This document shows positions 22,918 through 35,200 of a stretch of 64,000 nt of DNA, one piece after another. Each line of letters begins with the position of its first letter. Position 1 is the first letter of the stretch. Below the pieces are notes generated by a model. It saw only the letters and a program-made list of their open reading frames with translations. It was not told the origin of the DNA and did no database searches. Location of the stretch: contig BDGG01000005.1 in assembly GCA_001949185.1 (NCBI GenBank), positions 2,581,972 to 2,645,971 of the forward strand, written 5' to 3'. Position numbers and translations under genes: made by a program. This stretch comes from Ramazzottius varieornatus. Lineage: Eukaryota > Tardigrada > Eutardigrada > Parachela > Ramazzottiidae.

Positions 22918-24938
22918 TCAGTCACACATTCTAGAATTTTTCTTGCGTATGATATTTTTGACTTCAGTACGGATTTCCTGGTTTCTCACTTGGGCTTGAT
23001 AGGCGTCGTTCTGTTGCTGGATGAAGCGATCCTTTTCTCCACTCAGATGCTGATCCAGCTTAATGAGCATATCCTCCAGCTGTGTCACTCTTTCCTGCGC
23101 TTGATGATTTTCGTGGCGTTTTTCATCCACTTTATCATGAAGCTGCTTTGTCGTCTGCTCCAAGTCCTTCACGAAGAGCCTGCAGCCAAACGAACCATTA
23201 GCATTGAAAGATTAAACCCACAATACATTATACCTTCTTTTACAAAGAAGGATCACTGAAAGAACTTCCATTCATGTCCTCACCCTAAATTTTCAATCTG
23301 TTTCAAGTGCTCCTGCTTTTGATCATCCAACATGGTTATTCTGGCTTTCTGCTCGTCCTGTTGCTGTTCCATCTTGGCTAGCACTTCCAACGTGCGGTTG
23401 TGCCGTCTCGTTAGCTCATCGCGATCAGATTCCGCGGTGTGTAAACGATGCTCGAAAGCACTGGCTTTGTCAGTCCACCTTTGCCTGTCCCTGCTGGCTT
23501 CCTCCATCGTTCTCTACAGAGCAAACATTCCGCTCCCCAAAAACTCTCACAACAGATCCTTCAGTTCAGGAAAGATAAATAAGGAAGTCATGTACCTACA
23601 TCCAGCTTGATCTTCAGTTCCTCGTTGTCCACTTGAGCTGTTCGTACTTTGGCGAGGGCTTCATCACGCTCACATTCCAGCCTCCTGATGCGAGTCTCCA
23701 TGTCAGTTGCGGGTCTTTCCTTCTCCCTCATTCTCCGAAGTTCCGCAGTGGCTTCCTCGTAGAGCTCGGTCACCTTTTCCCGTTCTGTTTGTTCCCGTTT
23801 GAGCTGCTTGAGAAGCTGTATCACAGAAAAGTACAGCTGTAGCTTGGATGAAACTAGCGAGCGGCAATAGGCCCACAAGTGCACACAGCGAACAAAGGGC
23901 GGAACACCGACGCGCACGTGCTGCGCACACTCACGACAGCTACATCATGCACATGCGCACCGAATCTAAAAAAACTGTTTCAGTGGACTAACCCATGATG
24001 TCATTAACGCGCCGTCAAAATTGTACGGGGCTCGCGTGACGTCATTGACCAGCCAACAGTTGACTTCCGGTTCGAGACAAATAAACAGTTACATTCCTTA
24101 CCTGTTGAGCTTGCGTGTTCAGGCAGTCCACTTTCTCTTCAAGCCCTTCAAGGTTCTGCGCAGCTTTCGAGAAGGTGTTCTTGTTGCTAGCTTCATACGG
24201 AGGAATGTTTTCTGAGTGGAGAGGCCTCCTTGGCGGGCGGCGGCTGGGATCGTCGTCGCTTTCTCCATCGCTCGCACCTCTTCCATTCCCACTACGGAAG
24301 CCGGTCAAGCGAGCAACGTTCGAGGATTTTGGTTCATCGCGAGGAGATAACTTCGATCTTCCGTAAACAGGCTCCGGACTGGTGCCACCACACTGCGGCC
24401 TGTCTTTACCTCTCGAAGAGTACATGTCACAGCCAGGCTGAAAAATACCAAAAATAAATTCCATATCTGCTATAAATAGCGGGCTGAAAAATACCAAAAA
24501 TAAATTCCATATCTGCTATAAATAGCGTGCTGACTTACAATGTTTGATTTCAGGATTTGGGTGCATGGTACAGGAGAAAGGTTACATCTTTCTGGGGAAG
24601 ACACGCGAGAAGGGTTAGTTCGAGAGCAAATCGGTAAAGGGGAATAAAGATCGAACGATACTTTGAGAATTTTTGGTGGAAGCATCTCGCGCACGCCGCA
24701 GCTCTTTTGCAAACTTATCTGACAGGTAATTTCTATTCACTTGAGGGACGCATTCATTTTTAGCCATTCCTTCGAGACGTTTATGAAACTCTTGTTGCTG
24801 CTTGTCCATCAAGTGCTCCACAAGGAATTTACGATACAGACGTTGATAGAGATATGTCCCAGAGCAGCATTTGGCGGGAGGCCGGTTGCAGAGCCACGGA
24901 TTCTTCACGGTTGCTCCTGTCCCTCCTTTATGGATCAC
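22918..24938 (-). CDS. Coiled-coil protein, unidentified (5' end uncertain)
   Basis: Six minus-strand exons join in phase: 24938-24662, 24591-24539, 24437-24102, 23815-23600, 23513-23284, 23179-22918 (457 codons from the open end to the stop). The N-terminal part holds LYQRLYRKFLVEHLMDKQQQ. A Ser/Pro/Arg-rich low-complexity middle follows, and from about residue 205 to the end there is almost continuous coiled coil (for example LLKQLKREQTEREKVTELYE, TRIRRLECERDEALAKV, KVDEKRHENHQAQERVTQLE). The exon beginning at 24938 is open back to a stop near 24970. It has no convincing upstream splice partner, and the nearest in-frame ATG is internal, so the true start is unresolved. I do not recognise the family. 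The head-to-head position with the cilium gene DNAAF11 hints at a centrosomal or axonemal role, which is inference only. Confidence 0.7.
24436..24527. repeat. Perfect tandem duplication, 2 x 46 bp, over a splice acceptor
   Basis: The 46-base unit beginning GGCTGAAAAATACC and containing CTATAAATAG occurs twice without a mismatch (24436-24481 and 24482-24527). On the minus strand each copy carries the same polypyrimidine tract and CAG acceptor that precedes the exon at 24437, so the coiled-coil gene has two identical acceptors 46 bases apart. Confidence 0.85.
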
Positions 24939-25675
24939 ACCACACTCTCCTCGTCGTCCTCTTCAGGTTCGATGGGTATCCTGTGATTTTTACAGAAGGC
25001 AGGATTTTTGCAATGAAGACGTCGTTCGCAATGGACCACTTAGCAACTCTGGCAGGTTTCGGCCGCGACACGACGATGGATGTTCCGCGGCCTTACTTCT
25101 TGAAGCAAGAGCTTCTTCCTGCAACAACACTGCACAAAATTACTGACGGCGTCGATCTGTTGATTTACAGGTTTCTCCGGGAAACGGGACGATCTGGCAA
25201 AATCAGTTTTCGATTTTCGAAATTCGAAAATGCGAACTGTCATTCAGTCAATCAAATGTGTGGTACCCCTTAGCGGGGGAGCTGGACGCTTTCGTTGACC
25301 ACGTGTGGCTTTGTTGCGAGTAACCAGCTCACTGATCACATGGGGATGACGCTTCGGTAGCAAAGCCCACTCGAATAGGAATAGAATTGACATTTGGCGC
25401 TGCGGTTAATTCCACTCTTCGGTAAACGGTTGCTCAGCGCGTCAGCGTTCTGGCATCGCACCTCCGTCTGTCAAGTGTCAACCCAACTTGCGCAGTCTAG
25501 CACGTTCATCTCCGCTTTCTGCTGGCAGATCGATTTGTTTATCATGTTCTGCAGACTTTGTACTTGCGATTGCGACACCTAGGGAGGCTTGGGTAAGGAG
25601 AGCGTATAGCCCGGGAATAGTTTGTGACGTCCAGCGCAATCATCTTGGGAGGAAAGCTTGTTAGAAGTCATCGGG
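24939..25675. promoter_or_regulatory. Head-to-head intergenic region, candidate bidirectional promoter
   Basis: About 740 bases separate the oppositely oriented coiled-coil gene and DNAAF11. It presumably contains both promoters and possibly an undetected first exon of the coiled-coil gene (a short minus-strand acidic segment lies near 24945-24990). No specific factor site was identified. A longer plus-strand frame here has no family resemblance. Confidence 0.4.
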
Positions 25676-28213
25676 ATGACGCGGAGTAAGTGGGACTTTC
25701 TCTGCCTGTTTTTGCCATACAAACTCTATGCACAGTCGTTTCTAGTAACGTTGGATCTCTTGCGGAAGCGGAGTGAGCACAATGAAGGCCTTATCCACAA
25801 TCTCGAGGAGCTCTCGCTGCACCAGGACAGTCTGGAAGAGTAGGTGGATAACCGTGGATTATCTTTTTGGAAAATTAATCACTGTTTATGCCGTTTGCAA
25901 AAGACACATTGGTTGGTTGATTTTTGTTTGAGTCGCCTGTGGGAATACGATATCGTGCAGTGGGTAATTCCCATGTTTGTCCTAGTATATACTCGGACTC
26001 TATTTTACGATATTGCTGTCTATTTTAGGATAGAAAATCTGGATAGATGGTGTAGAGAGCTGAAAATCCTCTACCTTCAGGGGAATTCTATTCAAAAAAT
26101 AGGTGAGGAAGCCAGTTCACGTCGCCTGAAGGTTTTTTGTGCCTGCGTTTATTTACGACTGACTAACCTGAGCGTACTTTACTGTAGAAAACCTGAACCG
26201 GTTGAAAAACCTTGAGTATCTAAACCTAGCGCTAAACAGCATTGAACGGATAAATCACCTGGAAGGATGCGAGTCGCTGAAAAAGCTGGACCTGACGGCG
26301 AATTTCATCGGCGACCTCACCTCAGTGGAGAACCTTCGTCATAATTGCTACCTCGAAGAACTGTATGACTCCAACCAAACGATTATCTTGTTTTTTTATG
26401 GCTGTTATCAAAGAATCGTATCTAGGTATCTGACGGGTAACCCATGTGCTGAATACGGTGGATATAGGATGTACGTTGTCGGAGCCCTTCCCCAACTCAA
26501 GGTACAAAATGAACAGTCACACCTCTATCTAGTTTTTAGAACGCCAGCTATGACAGGAAAACTGCTCGTCATTTGTTTTCCATCCTGAAACTGTAAACTA
26601 ACTCGACGAGGCTGTTTTCAAGTGACTCACTTTTCAGCCAGTTACACGGATAATGTGCGCCACTTCGGAACTTGGCAAGATTTTTTTCCAAGTGGCGCAC
26701 GCTCTCGCTGTTCGTGCTTGAAAGTGTGCGCCACTTGAAAAACTGATGTTGCCGTGTTTGATCGTCGAGCTCTCAGTTGTATGACAAAACGAACGCCGAT
26801 GTTTCTTTTTGTTTCTGTCTGGACAGAAACGTCAGACTAACAAAGTGTTTCTGTGACGTTATCTGTAGGTTCTAGACGGTCAAGAAGTCACGCGAACCGA
26901 GCAGTTGGCAGCCTTACATAACTTCCCGAATATAAAGGCACGAATCATCACGCATCAAAACGAGTACAACGGAAGAAGAGTACGTACAATGTCTCTCCAC
27001 ACCGTTTCGTCGCCATCTTCTCAGTACTCTCCGTTGAAAGGAAGCAGAACGGCAGAAGAATCTGGTTAAAATGGCGCAGTGCTCGGGGGATGATCCTGAA
27101 AGCTGGGAAGACTTGACGTGGTCGCCTGAATACCGTCTACTGATGAACCGACAACGCGACAAAGAGCGTGATGTCAGAAAGGACCAAAATAAGTTCGTGT
27201 TACTGTTCTTGTTATCCCCTCTCATTCTTTTTAGTTCGTTGTGGCCGCTGTACAAAAGTCTGCTTCACATATCTTTCGTTCTTAACCTACGTTTGTTTTG
27301 TGGTGATACTATTTTAGGTCTCACGAAAAGTCTAGTTCAAGTTCAAGCGAAGCAAACACTACAAGCAAAGTTTTACCGTTATGCAACGCTTCGGGACAAG
27401 TCATGAATGTCAACCAAGCGAGGTAACATTTTGTAGCTTCTCTTTTTTCTACCCCTGTACATACTGTTGCATCACTCGGTCGTTTCTTTTCGTGGTTTAA
27501 TTTCTCTCCTTGTAAAGAAAAAATCTTTACAAATTATATGTTCTGCCAGACTAGAGTTCGCCTTGCGCGAGGACGAAAGCGAGGATAAGGTGACGCTGGA
27601 TGTTGCGGTCTTTCGGTGAGGAACGTGAGTCGGAAAGGGCCTGCTAGCTAAAACGTTTTTTTGAACGGAGTTTTTTTCTGGGTAGGCATTTGGATACGTC
27701 ACTGATTGATGTGGACGTTCATCCAACCTTTGTTATTGTGGAAGTTAAAGGAAAGCTTCTGCAGCTGAGACTGTCGCATGAGGTCCTTCCTCACGCTAGT
27801 ATTGTCCAGCGTTCTCGGACCACGGGGAAGCTCCTGATCTCCATGCCACTGGTAATGGAATAAGCCTTCGTTTGAAGGCTCCGGCATTGGTGGACTGCTC
27901 ACCGAAAAGTATGTCATTTTTCTTACAGGCGGAACCAGCATCAAAGCCTTCGAGGTGGACAGAAACCCAGTCTAGGAAACAGCAAGCTAAGGAACGGGCA
28001 GGGAACGCCGGGAAGACACCACCACCAGTCAAAGCTACTAGGGAGACTCTAGAAGTAGATCCTGCTGCGAAGACCAGGACCAGTTTAAGGTTCGTCGGGA
28101 AAGAAAATACCGGAAGATTGGTAGAAGGTTCCCGATCCGTAAAAGAGCCGAAGGCGGGCAGGTCGAACTCTCCGGGCTTTTTGGACGACCCTGGTGTTCC
28201 CGGTTTGCTTTGA
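25676..28213 (+). CDS. DNAAF11: Dynein axonemal assembly factor 11 (LRRC6 / tilB)
   Basis: Eleven phase-consistent exons: 25676-25685, 25746-25839, 26029-26102, 26188-26362, 26426-26501, 26869-26979, 27041-27192, 27318-27422, 27550-27615, 27686-27851, 27929-28213 (437 aa). The 10-base first exon is supported because it makes [16 protein letters not shown], matching the vertebrate start in spacing and residues. Leucine-rich repeats follow ([50 protein letters not shown]), then the LRR cap ([24 protein letters not shown]). Next comes a charged helical linker and a C-terminal CS/p23-like domain ([30 protein letters not shown]) with a Lys/Arg/Pro-rich tail. Known family role: cytoplasmic pre-assembly of axonemal dynein arms, so expression is expected in sperm or other motile-cilium cells. 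Intron 5 carries a hairpin element. Confidence 0.95.
26600..26780. repeat. Hairpin element family 1, double form (DNAAF11 intron 5)
   Basis: Two hairpin cores in tandem, CAAGTGACTCAC...GTGCGCCACTT and CCAAGTGGCGCACG...GTGCGCCACTTG, are enclosed by outer inverted arms (ACTCGACGAGG on the left, the inverted TCGTCGAGCTCTCAG on the right). This is the only copy found outside the spectraplakin gene. Confidence 0.75.
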
Positions 28214-28431
28214 GCTTCGGAACGTTTCCCCATTGTTCCACGAGATGGAGCCGCATTTACGCTGAGCTTTGGTTTGACAGTTTGTCGAACTGTTCCGGCA
28301 TCATTCGCACTCCAGTCTGCGGAGGGCCACCTGTCGCGGGTAGAGCTGTTGGACTTTGGATCTCTCGCAAATTTATAGTCTATCAATGGGTCGTCGGGAA
28401 TGAGTGTTCCGCACTCTTCATAACCAATACC

Positions 28432-28437
28432 AATAAA
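28432..28437 (+). terminator. Poly(A) signal for DNAAF11
   Basis: AATAAA lies about 220 bases after the DNAAF11 stop codon, a normal distance for a short 3' UTR. Confidence 0.5.
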
Positions 28438-29298
28438 GTGATCTATACAATTGATAAACACTAATTTACGTATATGTTTGAGGAAGAGCGTAGAGTGAAT
28501 TTTACACTCGGAGTCCGCGCAGGTTCAGTGGACGCACCTTGTTGCGATAATCGGATCGCGCCGAGCTTCTGTCCATTGTTGTTTCTGGGCAATAAATTAG
28601 TGTATCGAACGATGCCGAAACACGTAACAGCAGACCCGGTTATGGGAGATAAACTTTAAACACTTCCAGCAGGCCGGCGCCGAGGCATATCCGGCCGCAG
28701 GATAGGATTATGGATTGCCACTGTAGGCAATTGCTGCTCGTAAGCGGAAGTGCTGCGGCAAGACGCTTGGTCAGACCTGAGTCATCTGGTGTTAGTCGTA
28801 ACCCAGGTTGCGTCAACCCAATCAGAATGGAGTATCAAACTATTTATGCGGGCGACTGGTTGTCTCGTGGAAGGAGGTGGGCCATGTTCCGCCCATAACG
28901 AATGTTCATTTTCCGTTTAATCACGTGATCGACGCATAACATAAACAGCCGTTTGACAGATGGACTTGCTACAGTTGTTTCCGCTGCGATAGTTGACTGA
29001 TCTTCCTTTCTGCAGTATCTTAATAAATTTGTGGATACATAATTCATGGATGTCTGTTACTTCGAAAGCAGAGGAGATGAAAGAAGGGCTGTCGACAAAC
29101 AGCTACAGGATCGAGAAGACGGCTGTTGAGTGAGTAGCGAATTTCGTCAGTAAATTGGGATGAAATTGTATTCAGCCTCAAAGGAATCACAATCTGGCTG
29201 CTGTCTGGCTGGGATCGTCGATGACCAAGGGCATTTGCAGCTCCGGGCAGTCGTCTGGAATTTAGTCAACGTTGTGGAGAGCGGAAGGATCGAAAGAT
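28438..29298. other. Intergenic region DNAAF11 - spectraplakin
   Basis: About 860 bases without coding signal. It should contain the promoter and 5' leader of the long spectraplakin transcript. No specific element was recognised. Confidence 0.45.
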
Positions 29299-32200
29299 AT
29301 GCAGCATTTGTCAGATGAGCAGCGCAAACTGATGGAGTGGACCAAAGAGCAACCGATCTCCGTCTATCAGCTGGATCCTGCTGATCGTGTTGTCCTCAAG
29401 ATTGCCGGTGAGTAAGGCTCATACCTTTAACTGATTTCAAAAATTGTTAGCCAACCTGGAAGATAAACCTTGAATTTTTCGTGAATTTTCTAAGGACTCA
29501 GCCTGGGAAAGCCTCGTTTGTTTGTATATGGTGGATTGGAATGTGTTGATTGTCTAGAGGTTGTTTGAACAGTTGGCGGCATACTGGCAGCCGCTGACCA
29601 CAATACTGCAAAGATTATTTGCACGGGGGGTTGCAGGTTGTCACGTTTTGATTTGGCTGATGGACTTTGTACCCTGGACTTCTGTTTGATGCTGTAGACA
29701 GTGCGTGACGTCACTGCGATCACTATGTGTATCCTTCTTCATCTAAGGTTTTGCTTCGTCAGCGCATCCTGACTTCTTGGAGTGTATTACAGCACATGTG
29801 TCACTTGTCCCTCATGTATATGATTCAGATGTATTTTCTAGTGTGTTTTAGATGCAAATGCATCGAAGAATATCAAGCGTCTTCAAGACAGGCAGTTGTA
29901 TGGCTGGATTGATGGTCGATTGATTGAAACTTGGTACGAGTTTTCGGTCACCGAAGCTTCGCCGGCGACGTCTTAGGTTACGTGGAGCGTCTCCCGGCGC
30001 TTCCGGCGGAGGAAAAGTGGAGCACCGACGGGTCATCAGCACTGGCCAGAAAGATGCAGCGTATCATGAGCAGATCATGCCCTAAAAATAGCTGACTTGA
30101 TGTTGTTGTAATTTGTTCGTAGGCATCGCTTGTAAGTCTTCGTGCTCCGCTTCTCGAGACAAACTTTGCAGCTGGGGAGTATGTTCAGTTGGCGAAGACT
30201 GAAATTAAGTTTAGAATAGCAGCAAGGTTGATTGGAGCCATTCAGATATTTGTTTGCTCAGTGTTCGCTAAACTGTTTGTTCTAGGCGAAGTAGGACTCT
30301 TCCGAGTTTTTCGACTGACTTAACTGGGTCTTAGAAAGCTGGGCCTGAGAGAGACTGTCGCTTGAACTTTCCAGCTGTTTCTCGTCAGAGGTTCTTCTTG
30401 CCTCGAAATCTACAGCTTTAGTACCAGGCGATCTGGTTCGACAATAGATCTATGCGTCAGAGTCTTTCACGCTGATTACGTCTGGTAACATTCGCATTGT
30501 CGAGTCTCGTACTGCAAACAAAGCGTAGTATACGTAGCATGGATGGAATTTTGCGATGGGTACTGTGCGTCTGTAGTTCCGTAGTCGAAGAGGCGAGGAG
30601 AGCTGCCTTCGTGAGGTCTTGTTCAGGTTTATCGCAGAACTCGTAGGCGCCTCAGACTAATTTTACACCTTGTTATAAGATAGGGAATAATACCAGTCAA
30701 TTGTACTGCGTCAAATGGGAGGTCTGGAAGCCGCTTCTGCAATCTCGGAGGTGTCGAAGCAGCTTTATTAGTTCGCCTGGATGGGACGTATTTTGCACGA
30801 TAGCCTTGTCACGAGGCCGTGGGTCGTAAACTAGGAAGTTGATTAGCGAACTTGACAACCAACGAGGGAAACGGTTCAAGCTAGGCTTTAGGCCTGTTAC
30901 CTCGAGCAATTAGGATACGGAAGGCAATACCACGTGCGGTTCCACGGCTGAGCGGCGGACTTTTCCATGCTGTAATGACAGTGTCATGTTGTTTTGTCTG
31001 GAATAAATATTTATATCGATGCCTGAAGGATGATTAGGAATCTTCGAACTGGGGTCGTGTGATTATGGCTCCACCGCCGAGAACGATCGCGAGAATCCAA
31101 ACGTTCAAAGCTGAAGGGGACTTGGTTTCGAGGCATGGAGTCGATCTGCGAGGTAACAGAATTTGCGGCTGACCGGTTCCAAGATTTTTTAGGACCAGCA
31201 GGCAGCAGCTGGTTCTCGAAGCTTGTCGAAAGTTCACCCGAGCTTGATCTTGGAGAGTTGCGGTACTCATTGGGACCACTTGAAATTTTGACAAGCTGTC
31301 TTTCAGCCATCAGATTAGCACCGCTTTCCATGCTAAACTAAATAGGCGGTTCACTGCATTTTTTGCTTCAACCTCCTCTTCAACAAAAAATGACCAAGCG
31401 TCTATCTTTACGCTACTCGCAGTTTTACACACTCCTAACGCAGTCGAGAACTGTCCAGCCTTGAACATTACGGTCTACTTCAACTTGAAGATTTTCGACC
31501 GGAGAAGATCTCTTAGCATACTCGAGCACAACCACAAAATTAAACTATGGCTGAAATATTTTGAAGCTATGAAATACAATATAACGATTGGCTCTCATCG
31601 TTAGTATTACTGTATCATCTTATGAACCCGACACCGCGTCCATCTCTTGGGTTTTTGTGTAAACAGTGTGACCGCTGAAGGCTGTACGGTAAACGTTGCC
31701 GGAGAGAGATGGTGCCTCCTAGACATGGAAGACAAGTCTGAAACCTACTCGATTCGTGACGATACTCGTACCGCATTAATGTTGGCCGTTACGAGAGGCG
31801 GTTCAACATGCTTTCATGGCCATTTGTTTTCTAAATAGCCACTGTCTTTCTTTACCTACCGTTAACGTATGCTGGGTAGCTTCGACGTCGCCCTGTCATC
31901 ATGCATTAAGTGAAACCATTACAGTGGGTTGTTTCTCCTCCGTGCGAGTGCTGCTGATACGTGGAATCAAGTGTTGTTCATCATCATCATAGGTGGAATT
32001 AGTGAGCAGCAGTCTTTAAACTTTCTTCTATACAGTACAGTAGCATTTATTATTGAGTCGGAACTCGAAACCACAATCTGACCTGCTGATTCGATAAGAG
32101 ACTCTTTTGCGCGTGGTACTTTGAGACTCTGGTGCGGAGAACCCCCAGCCGGATATATCATTGGTTTGACTTATGTTGAACATCTGCTTTAGGATGAGAT

Positions 32201-35200
32201 TATCGTTTTGCCGTTTGTGACGAACGAAAATGGTGGATACGAGAATGTGTGTTTGGTTTTGAACACCGAGATTATTTTGCGTTGAGGGGAGGGACTTCTC
32301 ATCCTTGAAACACCATGATTGAACTATATTTCGTTCACAAAGGTAAGTTGGGTGCTCCGCGAGCAATTTCTTCCCAAGTGGCGCACATCTTCGGCGATAT
32401 CGGCTGGGAGGGTGCGTCACTCGAGAAAAGAGTCTAGTCGAACGAGTCTCACTCGGTCGATTGTTTGTTCCTCGGTAGGTGGCAGAAGTTTGTGGGTTGT
32501 GGCGCTTGCGTCTCGTTGACAAGGTTCGCGGCGACTTGGTCAGCAGCTTCTTGTTTTGTCTGACATAATTGCCCTACAAGCAGAAGCATGTTGGCGCAAA
32601 TTGGCCCTCAAGATCGGTGTTTTGTCGCCAAAAGTAGGTTCGACTAAACCGAAATGCAGCCTTGTTCGCTGCCGCTGCCTCGAGACGAACAAGTTGGCAG
32701 GAATGCGGATAGCGATGAGACCCTATAGAATAAGAATTCCTGCCGAGTTATTTGTGTCGACGCGCATCAGTGGTCGAGAACCCTCGTTTGACACATATTC
32801 ACCGTAGAAGACTAGAAGTGCCGAGTTCGAACTTGTGAAAAGTCTAGAGGGTAATAAGACAAAGTATTTTGTGTGGTGCTCTGATTGATGAGTATCTTGA
32901 TGAGGTACGCGGTGCGTTAATGGGTTGAGTAGAAGGGTGGGTGGATGGACAGACGGAGAGACAAGGCGCGTGCTTGATGAACGAGCTCCCAATTAAGCTC
33001 TTGAGATGCACCTACTTAGTCTAAAGTATCCTCACAACTGATAGGTTCCGCACGAGCAGAACCGATGGGAGTTTTGCAGTGGGCTGACCACTAATGTCCG
33101 TCTTACTCGAGTGGAAGACCTTCTTCAGGCATACTAACCAAGTTCTGGGTGGTCGACGTTCAAGTTTTTGGTGGGATAAGTACTGTATAATCTTGCTGAA
33201 GTGAGGGTTTGCCATTCTGAGTCGGGGTTTTATGGGGCGACAGGAAATTCCCTCAGTTGGATTTCTGCCAGTGGGCCAAGAGATGGGCGATGGAAAAAGG
33301 TTTATGGGAGCACTTTGCAAAAGTTGCATCAACTGGCCAACCGCAAAGTTGATTTGTCTGTTTATTTAGTTGCAATATCGGAGCATTCTTGGCAGTGAAC
33401 GAAAGAAATATTGAAATTTAACGATTCGAGTGTTGATTAAACAATGCACTTGATGGTTTTCATCGTCTTTGCAGTGCGACGATCTGTCGAACCATCTGTT
33501 GTGTTTTGCTGATTCGCGTGTTTACTGTATTTTCGAGTGCGCATCGACTTCTCTTTTTGCGGCGAACCTTCCGCCAAATCCACCATCGTACTGACAAGCA
33601 CATCACCTGTTACTTTGCGAGTCGCTCATGTAGTCTAAATGTTGGCTGGTTGAAAGGTTCATTAAACCGTGGTTCCTTCGCACACCGCGGAGTAAAAAAC
33701 ATAAGATCTTTCGTATAACAGCGATTTTGGCGAAGCGATGGTGCGCTAGCGTGGGCGTTCGAGTTTACGGTCTTTTTAGTCAGGGTCTTCGTCGTGTAAT
33801 CAGCAGGTCTTGAATTTATACAAACCAACGCAGTCCACTGAAATGTCAGATCGACCACACCCGTCACACGTGTAGTACACCACAGGTGCTTCACCTGCGG
33901 TCATGTTAGAGTGGAAAGAAAGTTTCAGTTCTAATTTCTAAAATTGACTGGATGTGTGAGAAAATTTACACCTTTCTTTCCTGCTGGGAGACAAGTTTCT
34001 CTTTTCAATGTCCGTTGTAGAAAGTTGCAGCTTTCAAATCATAATAGCTACTAGCCAATGCTCACCCATCGACATGCAGTTCAAATAAACTTCTCGAAAG
34101 GTTTCGTGGTTGAAGAGCGCTCTGAAGAAAAGAAGACTTTCCGGTACGTAGCTGAGCCTCTATCTTGTGAAGTGCATAACGGCATAGCGCCGCTCTTGCA
34201 TCTCTCAAGCTGGGAGCTTATCTGGCGGCGTACGAGTTTTACTGCAGCGTCGAAAGATTGCTCCGCAATCAATTTTCATCGTCGTCGGTGATTTGTACCG
34301 TTGTACGCACGGAGAGATTGCAATTGGAGAAGAGCGGTTATGTGAATTTTGTTGTATACACGGTCGAGCAGGCCGATTCCTCTGCCGTTACCTTACTTAG
34401 CTGCGCAGTGCACGCACGAACGTGTGCCCAAGATTACCGATCCTACTGACTGTTGCGAACTCTCGCTCCGTCTTCTCATTCCTGATTCCGCTAAAACGGA
34501 ACTGCGTGGGAAATGATTAGTTTTGATTTCGTTGATGATGCGCCAGTAGAGCGGGGTGGCACTATTCGTGGTGCTATTGTGCTATTGTTGATTTTGGGGG
34601 TTGGGCTGATTGCATTTTTTGGATGATTGATTGACGTGTGGCCTCGATCTTGACATTGTCTCAAACTCTCCTCACGCCAGCGCGTATGTTGTTGTGGATG
34701 GGTTTCTAAGCTGAGTCTTCCGCTGATGTTGGGCTGTAATTGAAAGTGGTGGTGAATCTTGGGGATTGTGCTTTTCGGAGTGTGACGGAGAGATGGGTTC
34801 AATGGGGCAGCAGGAGTGGTACGAGGAGAATTTTGAACGATCGAAAGGTGTGAAGGAAGATTTGTCTAACTTTATCAGACCGCAGAATGGCGGAAAGTAG
34901 TGTTGCATGTGGATATGCTTGACAAACCAAAACGGAATTAGACCAGCAGTTTTGACGAGTTATACTGCTTTGGTTAGCGAAACATGTGGTCAAGGAACAA
35001 GCTAGAGTATTCGCAAGTGAGATGAAATTATTCCGCTGCTGCTTTGGCGGAATATTGGTCTACAGCGGGAAGTTTGATGGCTTCCTTGTTTCGGACGTTG
35101 ATGTCTTATCGGACTGGCAGTTACAGTATTCCTGCTCCTCAAACCCTCCTTTTGTGTTTCGCAGATGAGCGGGATGCGATCCAGAAGAAGACGTTCACGA

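Noticed and set aside
24854-25273. Plus-strand 139-codon frame between the coiled-coil gene and DNAAF11
   Set aside because: It overlaps a confident minus-strand coding exon antisense and has no family resemblance, so it is a shadow frame.
31011-31331. Minus-strand 106-codon frame in spectraplakin intron 1
   Set aside because: Plausible composition, but no domain, no partner exon and a length within chance.
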